This document shows, in pieces, positions 36,465-47,268 of a DNA stretch of 64,000 bases. Numbering within the stretch: the stretch's first letter is position 1; every line of letters starts with the position of its first letter. This DNA is from Chaetomium olivaceum (taxonomy: Eukaryota; Ascomycota; Sordariomycetes; Sordariales; Chaetomiaceae), in contig JAYWVB010000001.1 of assembly GCA_039881045.1 (NCBI GenBank), positions 1,352,607 through 1,416,606 of the forward strand. Reading direction: 5' to 3'. Both the position numbers and the translations under genes were made by a program. The notes under the pieces were generated by a model, which saw only the letters and a program-made list of their open reading frames with translations, ran no database searches and was not told the DNA's origin.

Positions 36465-38911
36465 CGCTACGAGAAAAATCGCGTCGAATGTGTCGATGCG
36501 GCAGGTAGAGGTGCGTTGTGGGTGGCTGGGTGGGAAACGACGACGAGGTGAACGAGGATGAAGGAGTGGTAGAAGGGGAAAATTTGCTTTGTCACAGTGA
36601 TGATGGTTTGGCCCAGGCGTGGATGGCTCGGAAAGATGGGCGATCCACTGGCTGGGCGTGCAAGGGGCGCACACAATCAGCTTGGGGTGAGAATCTGCGG
36701 TATCGACTTTTGGCGTCGCACTTTTATTTCGCGTCGGCGACAGCGGGTACGGGTTGGTTCGCTGAGGGCGGCGATGAATGTGGTGATGCGAACGTGGTGG
36801 GCATTCGGTTGGGTTGGGGGAGGAAGGGAAGGAGGATGATGGACGGGTTTGGAAAAGTTTGGACCCTCGCAGCCATGGTGAGGCGGCGGGCGTCCGTCCA
36901 CCTGTTTTGCCTTCATGCTGCCAAAGAATCAGGTCGGGCAGTTGACTTGTGAGGAACCGAGGGGGACACTGCGCGCGGAGTCTCCAACAAGGGAGTCTCG
37001 TCTTTACTTTTCTGGGCATTACACGTATAACCCCAACCCTAAGTATCTCCGTACCTTCAGCCGAACCCCCGTGCCAATGGCAGTGCGTCCTGCGACGGGG
37101 CCCTGCAAGTTGCCCCAAATTACCCTCGCAGGTGATTTTCAACATGATGGCCCCGTCTGTTGACCAGGCTTTTCCTCGTTTGTGGAGGGCTCGACGAGCA
37201 ATGTCTTTTTGAAATGCCGAACTGAGAGAAAGACGGAAGATGGAGGGACAGCACGGTCGCCAAGGTGCGCCCTGCATCTTTTGCACCTCACCGTCTCTCC
37301 ACCTTCCCCAACCCCTTTTTCATTCACTGTGTATCACGAGGTGAAAGGCCGGACGACCTCGTCGCCCGTCCCGTGATGGGTGCAGATAGGGTCCCTGAAC
37401 AGGCAAACCCAACCTGGAAAACCCCGAATGATGACGAACAGGCAGCAGTTTTGAAATTTGGAGGCGACGATGAATAAGTAAGGTATGGAAGGCACTACAT
37501 AATCTGTACCTGACGTACGAATACAGAGAATGTGGCTCCCAATCTGCATCCGTCATCTACTGCGCCTTCATGACGTTGGGTTTTGACACATCTGCGTCGG
37601 CACAGACTCGAAAGCCAAACCGTTTCGGGCAATGGGATGAGAGGACAAGAAAGAGCGAGGGCTGGGGTGGTGGCCTCCATTTACGGTGACTGTCGCATCC
37701 ACATCACTGCTGAAGTCTCACGCCGTGCGAACACATCAGACCTGTGGAAACTGAACCGCAGCGAGACAATTCTCGCTCATTCTTCCCTGCCACCCTCAAA
37801 CCCGATGCAGCCGAATAATAATCCGTCACCCCATCCGAGCCCATGGATGAGACCGTCCGTCGGGTTGTTGACGATATTTTTTTTGTTCCACCCTAACTAA
37901 CCGACGACCGGAATGGGATCAACTCGGTTGGCCACTCACGCGCATATTACGCCTCCCCAGCGCGACTGGCAGTGCAGTGCAACCCGCCAACTGGTTTCGA
38001 CATGGCGGGTAATCATGTTGGGGCATCTCGCCCAACGCCAGACCCTTCCTTCGCGCCCGCATCCCGGACCGACCGTGAAGCCAATCAATTATGAGAGAAG
38101 CAGCTTCCAAGCGCCAAATTCTCATGAAGCAGATTCCCGATCTGCGCGGGCATGAGCACGCCCAAAGTAGCCGGACTGCCGTGAGCTTCGCAATTGATCA
38201 GCATCGCTCGGGTCATCGCGAACGATGCCTGTTTCAGAAGCAGCCAAAGCTTCTTGAAACCTCCCTGAGATCAACGCCTCACGCCGCCGCAATCGCACAT
38301 CATTCCTACCGTCTGTTTTCTCCAGCTCTCCACCTCTTCACTCCATGCCCCCGTCTCGGAAGGGATCCAATGCGAGTACATCAAGTGATGCATTCGGTTC
38401 AGCAGAGAACACCAAACCCCAATTTGATTGAACCTCTTCCCCGTAGAACGATGTGACTCATTAAGAAGAGCATTCCACAGTTCATAAAGGGCGACATTTA
38501 GCTAGAGGTCTAGATCAAGAAAACCCAAACCACCGGGATGCTGTCTCAGCTTCCATTTGTTTTAGATCACTCACTCTACATTCCATGGCCGGCCTTATTC
38601 CGTGACAAGACCCTACAAGAAAGCTCTCACATTCCTCGTATTACAGCGCCATAGCATCTCAGAATTATTGAATACACGGCGAGCTGGCCCGTCTGTTGAC
38701 GCGCACCCTTGATCGCGATGAGTCCCATCGCAATAGCAGGCATGGAGATTCCGGCTCCCGCCGTGAAGGGACGAGTCAACACGATGAGTGGATCGCGTCC
38801 ACGGCTCTGATTAACATGGTCGTGACAAAGGACTATATATCTACAAGAACGGCGTGTTCATGGAACGAGGCATCTTCTAGACTAGCAGGACAATAGACAG
38901 CCAGCAGCAAG
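36465..38911. other. Intergenic region ies4 to GH18-like gene
   Basis: About 2.4 kb between divergent promoters. The left part is the ies4 leader (minus strand). The part from about 37900 to 38911 is the upstream region of the GH18-like gene, with GACTATATATC about 80 nt before its ATG as a possible TATA-like element. Open frames here have no recognisable product. Confidence 0.55.
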
Positions 38912-41900
38912 ATGAAGCATTTCGCCAGTTTGGTTTCCTTCGTCCTCTGCGGTCTCTCCGCCGCGACAGCCTTCGCAGGTGTCGAAGGGCCATCGACACC
39001 TATAATCAGGCGAGATGCACCGCTTTTCGACGTCGCTGGATACTCGAATCTAGACGAGGCACCCTCTCGCGGGGGCTTACACCAGGACGAGAAACGACAA
39101 ACTGGTGCAGCAACACTCGAACTCACACCGGATCATCTCGCAGAGCTACTCTCTCAGCTGCAGCTTGTCTATGGCCAAGTCTCGGCCTTCGCAGCAACTC
39201 AGGACACAGGGCTCCTCAACAACCTCTTGCGACTGCTGGGCGGCGTTGTCCCTCCCCTCTCCGACGTTCTAGAGACGGTCCGCAGCATCTTGGTCGGCGA
39301 CAGTGTGACCATCTTGGAACAGCTCGCTGTCGCTCAAGCCATCGGTGAGGGTGTTCAACCGGTCTCATTCTTGCTCCCTTGCTAATACAGTTCTAGGCAT
39401 ACGTGTTGTGACTACGACTGACACCAAGACCGTGACAGTTCATGGTGATGGAGCGGCTGCCACGTTGGCTGCGAATGTCCAGCTCTCGCAATGTCTTGCA
39501 CAGTTGACTGGGGGGCCTGTGAGCGCCAGCGCCTCGGCCGTTGTCGGCGGTCCGGGTCCGTCTGTGGCGATTCCGGTGCCAGTTCCCTCACTTCCGGTGC
39601 CCAGCTCTTCGGTCGGCCTTGCCGAGCTTTCGGTCAGCGCGTCACTATCTCTAGGACTCCCTTCGCTACCAGTATCATCTGCGGTACTACCACCGGCGAC
39701 ACCCTTGGCAGTAGACGTCCCTGGGGTCTCGATCGGCTTAGGTTCACCCTCTGTCTCGTTGCCAGAGGCTTCTCTACCTGCAGTCACAGGCCCGGCTGTT
39801 TCAATTGGTATGCCTGACGTATCCGTTGGAGTCTCCGTGTCCTCGCCTGGCGCCTCCATCCGGGGCCCGTCAGACCCCTCCGAAGTGTCCGCAAGTTTGG
39901 GGCTGCCTTCAGTCTCCCTGCCATCAGCTTCGCTCCCTGCGGCGTCCATACCCGAGGCTTCTCTGCCTCCCGTGTCTCTCCCGCCAGTATCGATCCCCAG
40001 CGTCTCTGTTTCTGCCAGCTCACTTCCAGATGTCTCGAGCCCCACGATCCCGGCACCTTCAGCGGCGCTACCTTCGGCGTCAGTTCCAGACGTCTCCCAC
40101 CCCGAAGTATCTCTCCCGCCGGTTGGCCTACCATCGCAGTCAGACCCCGGGGTTGCGCCACCCTCCGTCTCTGTAAACTTGACCTTCAAATCAAGTGCGC
40201 TCGCTGAGCCCGTTTCAACGTCTACTGTCTTGGATTCCGCAGCCGCCTTGGCATCACAGACGACTTCCGAGCTGCTGTTGCCCAGCTTGCCCATCCCAGG
40301 GGGTGTTCCACCCCCCTTTTCGATATCCGTTCCCGAAGCTCCTTCAAGCAGCCAGTCAACAACACCTCTGTTGCCGCAAATATCACTTCCAGTTGTCCAG
40401 CCCGCTCCGGCTAGCCAACCGCCGGTGGCTACCCCAAAAACAAGTTCTACTGTTTCTGAATATATTTCGGCGGCGTCGTCTAGCTTCTCTATGAGCCTTC
40501 CCAACCTCATAGGCCCCGGAGCCTCTGCCCCTGTGTCCAGCGTGTCGAGCACCGGGTTGCCCAACGTCCCTTCACAGGGGATCCCCTCGCGGTCGGGCGG
40601 TCTTCCTGGTTTCTCAACGAGCGTCGTGCCCTCGGCCCCGTCCGCCGTCGCTGGTGAAACAGATGGACCTGGCGAGACGGATGGACCTGGCGAGACGGAT
40701 GGACCTGGCGAGACGGATGGACCTGGCGAGACGGATGGACCTGGCGAGACGGATGGACCTGGCGAGACGGATGGACCTGGCGAGACGGATGGACCTGGCG
40801 AGACGGATGGACCTGGCGAGACGGATGGACCTGGCAACACAGACGGACCTCACATCACGGACGGACCTGACAACACGGACGGACCCAGCGACACGGACGG
40901 ATCTTGCGTAGCGAGCCAACAGCCTGCCGAGAATGTGGCTACGCCAACACCTAACCCAACGGCGGCTGTCGCGGTTAGTCCAGCACCTGTTGCGCCGGGA
41001 TTAGACCCGCAGCCGTCTGGCAATGTCGCAGTCACTTTCGGCTTACCCGGAGCAGAGGTTGAGGGCACCCTCTTGGATGTATGCGCCGACCCCAACGTGG
41101 ATATTATAATCCTAGGTTTCTTGTCCGAGGTCGCGTACGGCGCGAGCACCTACCCTCGGCTGCAGCTGGTACGTCCCCATGCTCCTATCCGTGCCAGCCT
41201 GCTAATAGTTATGGACAGAACCCGTGCATGACGAGCACACAAAGCTCACAGATGAAGAAGCTTGCACCCGGGCTGTCATACTACCCCACTGTCGAGGCAG
41301 ATATCAGCGAGTGCCAGACCAAGTACGGCAAGAAGATCTTCCTCAGCATTGGTGGAGAAGGGAACATTCTCCCCCTGGCCTCAGACGAAGACGCAATCAC
41401 GTTCGCCGACCACGTCTGGGAACTATTCGGCCCCCCTGGCCACATCGACCCTTCACTCCGCCCCTTTGGCTCAGCCGTGTTGGACGGTACGACCTGAGTA
41501 CGTATCCCCATTTCTTACTCTACCACTCCCCAGACCGCATAGCCTAACTAACCATGCAAAAACAGACAAACAAGACGAATGCGCCGCCAACTTCGACACC
41601 TTCGCGGCCACGCTGCGCTCGCATTTCGGCGCCGACACGGCCAGGGACTACTTCCTGTCCGCCACGCCCGGCTGCTCCTGCCCCGACATCTCAATCCACC
41701 CGGGCTACCTCGCCCAGAGCAACTTTGTCTGGCCGCGCTTCTACAACAACTCGCGCTGCGAGGTCGGCAGCGCCGGGTTTCTGGGTGCCGTCAAGGAATG
41801 GTATGTCCCCTCCCCCTTTCAACCCTTTGCCCCCCTCCTTACCTTTACTTTACACCAGCATATCCAAAATATTGACTAGGGAACCAATCCCACAACGCAG

Positions 41901-42195
41901 GTCCGCCGCCCTAGCCGACAACGCCCTCCCCTCGCGCGACAGCACCCCCGGCAAAACGCACCTCTACATCGGCGTGTCTGCGCGGCAGCAGCAGCAACAG
42001 CAGCAGGAGCAGCAGCAGCAGCAGCAAGACGTGGTCCCGACCCTGGCAGGGCTGCTGCTGGCACAGGCGGCTGAGGTGGTGCGGGAGCAGACGGGGGGGC
42101 TTGGTGGGGTCATGGTTACTGGGTTGGGTGAGGATGGAGATGGCTTAAGGGGACTGTTGGGGGTGATTAAGGGGGCTTTAGGGGGGCTTGTTTAA
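38912..42195 (+). CDS. Large secreted GH18 chitinase-like protein with Ser/Pro stalk and GETDGP repeats
   Basis: Five exons: 38912-39344, 39397-41168, 41219-41486, 41566-41800, 41901-42195, giving about 1000 residues. Signal peptide MKHFASLVSFVLCGLSAATAFA, then a helical region (about 70-170), a Ser/Pro/Val-rich stalk (about 175-560; many SLPxVSxP-like units, likely O-glycosylated), a GETDGP hexapeptide array (564-647), and a class III GH18-like barrel from about 686 (DVCADPNVDIIILGFL, KKIFLSIGGEG, WELFGPPGH). A polyglutamine tract lies near the C-terminus. The catalytic signature DGxDxDxE is not recovered: at the equivalent place the sequence is SAVLDG followed by an exon end. With the donor GTACGA at 41487 the product reads VLDDKQDECAANF. 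A donor at 41498 would give DGYDLNKQ but needs an extra base. Either way the catalytic Glu is absent, so a chitin-binding or otherwise non-hydrolytic role is possible. The Cys-rich SATPGCSCPD follows. Confidence 0.78.
40653..40904 (+). repeat. 18-nt coding minisatellite, 14 units (GETDGP array)
   Basis: Fourteen in-frame units. The first is GGTGAAACAGATGGACCT, the next nine are identical GGCGAGACGGATGGACCT, and the last four are diverged (GNTDGP, HITDGP, DNTDGP, SDTDGS). Identity of the central copies suggests recent expansion or homogenisation. Confidence 0.95.
41986..42027 (+). repeat. CAG repeat coding poly-Gln in the GH18-like protein
   Basis: Fourteen codons, 7 Gln, 1 Glu, 6 Gln, mostly CAG. 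It sits inside the last GH18-like exon, between GVSAR and DVVPTLAG, where an enzyme barrel would normally tolerate only a loop. Confidence 0.95.
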
Positions 42196-42691
42196 GCTTC
42201 GTTTTATCTGATCTTGGGAGTTTTTGTGTTGTGGGTTTTGGGGTGGATGGGATATATTTGTCTCTTGGGGGTAATGGCGTGGTAAACAATGTCAACTAAA
42301 TTCACATGCTTTCTGCCCACAGATGTGGCTTTGCTGAATTGTAGGTTGCTTGATTCCGGATTTGATTTGAGAAAACTGTGGATGATGAGAAGTGGGTGTT
42401 AAGTCGACTGAAAAGAGGGTAGCTCCCGATTCTTTCGTCCCCTTGAAAATGAGTTGTACAAGCCCTCGGACCGGCCCCCTTGATTGTGGAATTTCGTTTA
42501 TTTTATTTCTTCTTTCTCGTATGATGACCGGCTTCCCAATGCATGACCTCGCATGTACACACATGTGACCTGACCTATAACCGCTCCTCCCAAGACATTC
42601 TGATGTCCCGTGGCCAGCTCTCTTGGCTTACCACTCACACATGGACTACCCTCCCAATCTCCAACCCCAGCCCCCTTAACACCGACTTGAT
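42196..42691. other. Convergent 3' flanks
   Basis: Space between the stop codons of the GH18-like gene (+) and the GFA gene (-). Unique sequence; no gene. Confidence 0.7.
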
Positions 42692-43280
42692 TTACTCCGG
42701 CATGTGTGTGAAAGGCTTCGCCAGGTTCTCCTGGCAGAACGGCAGCTTGCCAACGGTCCAGATCTCGGTGTCCTGTTTTCCCACATTCCTCATTAGCCAA
42801 CAAGCCCCTTTCCATCTCTCCGACCACCGGTAGGGACGACGAAAAAAGAGAAACATACCGGCTTCAGGGTCTTCTTGATCTCCGAGTCGAGGGAGCCGCC
42901 CTTGAGGGCGATGATGGGGGGCGCGGCGTCGGGGTCGTGGGCGATGGGCGAGCCGCACTCCTCGCAGAACCAGCGCCAGACGGACTGGCCTGAGGAGCCC
43001 TTGCCTTCCCACTTCTTGACGGGGCCGTTCACCGTGAGCTTGTCTTTGAGGACGACGCATACGAGGGCTGTTGTGGGAGGACAGTATTAGCTGGCTGGGG
43101 GTTGACCTCGGAGAGGAAAGGGTAGGTAAGGGTGGGGTCCGAGAGCAGGGAGGACGCACAGTAGGTCGAGCCAGATTGGCGCTGGCAGTCATCGCAGTGG
43201 TCGTAGCCGGTGAGGAGAGGGGCGTCCATGTCAACCGTGTAGGTGACGGCCTTGCAAAGGCAGTGTCCGGAGAGAGGCAT
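42692..43280 (-). CDS. GFA/CENP-V family zinc protein (Mss4-like fold)
   Basis: Small zinc-binding protein of the glutathione-dependent formaldehyde-activating (GFA)/CENP-V family; the actual substrate of most fungal members is unknown. Three exons: 43280-43160, 43067-42859, 42772-42692; 136 residues. Seen: MPLSGHCLCKAVTY with the first CxC zinc pair, the YDHCDDCQRQSGSTY CxxC motif, then (after an intron with donor GTGCGT) SLVCVVLKDKLTVNGPVKKW and WRWFCEECGSPIAHDPDA with the third Cys pair. The C-terminus runs DTEIWTVGKLPFCQENLAKPFTHMPE. Length and Cys spacing fit the family, and all introns keep phase. No partner gene nearby suggests a pathway. Confidence 0.88.
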
Positions 43281-44608
43281 GTTGGCTGTTGTTTATCTGT
43301 GATGTCTGGGAGACTGGTTGAATTCGATGGTGGCTATCAAGCGGAATATTGGGAGATGGATGGATATGCGACTCGGTCTACGGAAGCGAGAGAGACGGGA
43401 TGGAGTAGGGGCGTCAGAGATGTTTAAATACCCGGGGCCAAGTTCATGAGGAGCTTCCCGGGAAGGGATGGTCTAGCCTGCTGGCTGCCGGTTGGGCAGG
43501 TACTTGGAGCAGCATTTCCACGGGAACAAGGGATAGGTACCTCACTTCTCACTCACTCCGTCGCTCGCCTCCCCCGAGGAGCTCTGTGCACGGCGAGCCC
43601 CCCCAGGTCTGGTCCGCAGCAAGCGCGGTTACCGGTGGAACCAATGGATAAGGTGATGAGGCTCGAGGGGTGGATGAGAAGTCGATTTCAGACGTCATCT
43701 TTCGTCCCTTTCGCTTCGACCCGCAGCGAGAGCTCGTCTCATGACGATGACCGAGGTGGATGCCATTGGGAGGCGGGTTACAGCACAGCTGCCCGTTACG
43801 AAGGGGGGTAATCAATTCGTCGTGTTTCTCTGAGTTCGATTGCAGAGTGCAGCAACACCACTGCACAACCTGGAAGTCCGGTAGCTGTCGGCTTTCGGAA
43901 GATCAAACCGAGGACGGGGCAGCCTATAGAAGACCAGAAATAGAGCTGCAAGGGTCGGCAAGAGCTGCAAGAGCTGCAAGAAGCTTTGGGCTTGGAAACG
44001 GCTGCAGTGGCCTAGTACCGTACTGTGTGTGTAAGTATGCAAGTAAGTACAGTGAATGCGAGGTGATCAGCCCCGCCGTGGGGCACTTCACTGCAGCTTA
44101 TTTGTCACAACCCCACAGACCTGCCCCTCCTTCCCCGGTCCGACTCGCTGGTCGGTGGTCGCTCCTGTCGAGTATTTGGAATTCCCCTGATGCGGCCATG
44201 CCTGGTTCGTCAGGCTGTAATCAATGGTTCGGCTGCAAGCATGCGAGCACCAAGATAAGCATTCAAGTTCCCAGCAACAGTCGGGAGGATTCGCCGGCGC
44301 CGAGACACGAAACTCCGACAATCTCCCCGATCCGACAACCAACCCATGGATACTCCGAATTTCCGCCGCCCTGCCTTTTTCTCACCTCAAACCCGACTGT
44401 TCGGTTTCAATATTTGGAATAAGGTCCGATATACACAGGGGCGTCTTATTTTGTGGCACAGAGTCATGGACCATAATGATGATCTTGTGGTTCATCTACC
44501 AACAACCTGAGTGAGTAGGGAGTTATTTGTTCATGTCTCAAAAAAGAGAAGTATACTAAATAAGGCACCCAACGCCAACTTCCCAACTCCCTTGATACAT
44601 AAACCCTG
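43281..44608. other. Intergenic region GFA gene to DUF1365 gene
   Basis: About 1.3 kb. Left end is the GFA gene promoter. Open frames (for example 43760-44422) have no recognisable domain. A short AGCTGCAAGAGCTGCAAG reiteration occurs near 43965. No gene seen. Confidence 0.6.
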
Positions 44609-46569
44609 TTACCATCTCTGCGTAACCGATGCGACGGCGTACAAGAATAACACCGTAAATCCAACTTGCGCCACCAACCAAGCGCCTTCCAGCAAAGCTA
44701 CACTTCCAAACGGAAGCACCTCCGCCAACAGCAACCTCAACACATATCCCTTATATCGCTCCCTCTCCCTCAAACCCTCACATTCCAAGACATACGCATC
44801 CATCCCCGACATGCCACCACGTAGGTACTGCAGCCCCCTGAAAAGGAGGTCCCCGCCTGGACCCGTTGTCCCTCCCAAGCCCTTTGTCTGAGTATCTTTG
44901 AGACCCAACAACTCCAGAAGACCGGTCGAGGTAGTCTTCTCCTCCTCCGGAACAACAAGCCTCGACAACAACTCCGGTCTTGACACCCACAACGTCCCCC
45001 CCTCACGCCCCTCCCCCACCAGCGCATCGAGTGTGCCCGTATAACACGCAGCAAACCGCGCATAAAACGCCGGCGTCAGCACCGTCAACTCCAGCACCTC
45101 CCCCCCCACCCGCTGCCCCCCAGCTCCCACCACCGTCACCGCTCCAGGCGAACAAAACACCCCCACACCATCATCATCACCCCCCCCCTCACCCGGCATC
45201 ACCCCGGCCGGTGTATACCTCACCACCACCACCAACCCACCCCGCAACCGCCCCTTCCACCCTTCCCAACCAACCGCCCCAAATACCGCCGAAACACCCC
45301 CTCCAGCTGCCGCTCCCCACGCGTCGCTAGCCGACTGAGCGTCCCTGTCCCATGGCGGGGCTCTGGCCGCGCCCAGATGGGGAGCTTGTGCCGGACGTAG
45401 AGCACGGCGGCCTGGGCGAGGATGCGCGGGTAGGTTAGGAGGCCGACGTACCACCACGATAAAAGGAAGTGGTATTTTTGGGAGGGGGTTAGGGTGCACG
45501 GGTTGAGGGGCGGTGTGTTGGTGGGGGTGGAGGAGGAGAGGGTGGCGGTCATTTTGGGGTGGTTTTGGGAGGTGAGGAGGGTGAGGGTTGTGCGGAGGCC
45601 TTGCGCGAGTGGGTGCAGGGGGTCGGAAGCGGTTAGGGTGTAGGAGCCGTCGCGGGAGTTGAAGGGGGAGACGTGGAAGTCTTTGGGCCAGGTTTGTTTG
45701 AAGGTGGGTTGGTGGGTGCTGCTGTGATCGGGCGAGGGCTTGCTTACCTCTGCTTCGTTTCCAACACCTGGCAGGCAGCTGGCCTGGTCTGCTGGACCAT
45801 GGTCTGCGGTTAAAAAGTACATGCGCCGTTCGCTGAATGTGTTGTTGACCTCTAGGATCATCGCTGCCAGACACTTGTCTGCATCGTACAGGTACCAAAA
45901 AGATACTGGGTTAAACTGGTAGCCTAGAAAACGGGGAGCGGTGATCAAGTAGACATGAGGGTAGATTGCCGGATCGACTCCCTGCTTGAGTAAGTGTTAG
46001 CAACTCCCGTTGACTTAGTAGGTAGCGGGACTTGCTTGAGTCTGAAGGTACTCGTCCAGCTTCCCGCGTAGACCCAGCTCGGATCTACCACGCCCCAGGT
46101 AGTCGCCGGCGTCGACGGTGAACCAACTGGTCCACGGAGAAACTGAAAAGAGCCCCGGTTTGCCCTTGGCCCTGACCGAGACCATACCCCCCGCATTGCC
46201 CTCAAAGCCCACGGGAATACCCACCAGGAGGTACGGGTAAGAGAACGAGTGCTTCTTTGGAGAGAATCTCGTGTGGGACGTTGTACACGGGAATAGGAGG
46301 ACCTTGCCGAGCCCATTCCATTGTGGTGCTTTGTCTTTTGCCCCCTTTCTCCGTAGGAACTGAAAGAGAAGGAAGGCAAGAGTTGATATGCTGGAGGCCG
46401 CCAGGAGGACTTCTCGGAGAGGCACGGGACCAAGTAGATCAGCAAACAGTCCCGTTTGCCAGACGGCCAAGACGAAGGCCGCTAGGGCCGCATTGATCGG
46501 GCTTAAGAAAACAATGGAAGGGATGGTCATGATGATGGCCGCCAAGGGGGTTGCCGAGAGAGTAGCCAT
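44609..46569 (-). CDS. DUF1365 family membrane protein, GC-AG intron, one frameshift
   Basis: Function unknown; bacterial DUF1365 proteins are often encoded beside cyclopropane-fatty-acid-synthase-like genes, so a lipid role is a guess. Exon 1 46569-46036 begins MATLSATPLAAIIMTIPSIVF with two or three hydrophobic segments, then LLFPCTTSHTRFSPKKHSFSYPYLLVGIPV and GDYLGRG, typical of the family start. The 54-nt intron (46035-45982) has donor GCAAGT, a GC-AG type, and acceptor AAGCAG; phase 0 joins YLQTQ to GVDPAIYPHVYLITAPRFLGYQFNPVSFWYLYD, the DUF1365 hallmark. The frame breaks at a GGGG run near 45255: restoring one G joins RLVGKGGRG to RLRGGLVVVVRYTPAG. The remainder ends in LFLYAVASVTQRW after a last hydrophobic segment. 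Restored length about 635 residues. Confidence 0.82.
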
Positions 46570-47268
46570 GGTTGATTATTGGAAAGGAGATTCCTAACTA
46601 TGAGAATTGTGGAATTGGAATTTAACATTAAGTAAAGACATTGTGAGTCATGCTCAATCCATAGACAGTGGGTGGTTCATAGCACATGATGGTTTTCTGA
46701 ACTTGATAGACTGTCCTGTCTTAAGTCTACGAAGTAGGTAGCGAAGTATTTGTCCAGAAAACACACTCAGCGGGTCATATGTTTTCTGTAGCGATTTTCG
46801 TCTTGAGTTCCTGCACTGCCAGTATGGCTCATCCCTGCATAATCCCTGGCGCCGCCCTGGAAATCCCCACAGCCCCAATGTGGCGCGCTTCACACCTTCG
46901 CCGCTCGAGTCACTGCCAGTTCGACAGCCGCCCATCAGCTTCCGCCAACGAAGAATCCACCTGCTTAAATCCCCGCCCAGACCGTCTCACCGCGGGAGCA
47001 CAGACTTGAACAACAACGCCTTCAACGAGAACAACCCAGCCATCGGCCTCGCCGTACATTTTTTTTTTTTGCCATCGCCTGCAGTATATAAAGGACCAGA
47101 CGCAAGCAAGCAAACTTGCCCATTTCTTTATCGTTTTCATACCCAACCAACCCGAACCACCCGACAACACACCCATCCTCCCCCGCCCGGCTTATCTGTC
47201 AACAAGCCCCCCCAACCCAAACCACCCAAACCCATCACCAACGACACACACATCCAAATACCGTCAAG
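46570..47268. other. Divergent promoter region, DUF1365 gene / mbf1
   Basis: Shared upstream region of two divergent genes. The right 200 nt (from about 47080) are strongly C/A-rich, with a TATATAAAGG at about 47086 that could be a TATA box for mbf1, followed by a CCAACCAACCCGAACC-type leader. Confidence 0.6.

Noticed and set aside
36054..37286. 410-codon minus-strand frame extending upstream of ies4
   Set aside because: The part beyond the MAPSSKN start reads as random, low-complexity translation of leader and promoter; the conserved start is at 36464.
39440..40840. 466-codon minus-strand open frame opposite the GH18-like gene
   Set aside because: Mirror of the biased Ser/Pro codon usage and the 18-nt repeat on the plus strand; the plus frame has the signal peptide, introns and GH18 domain.
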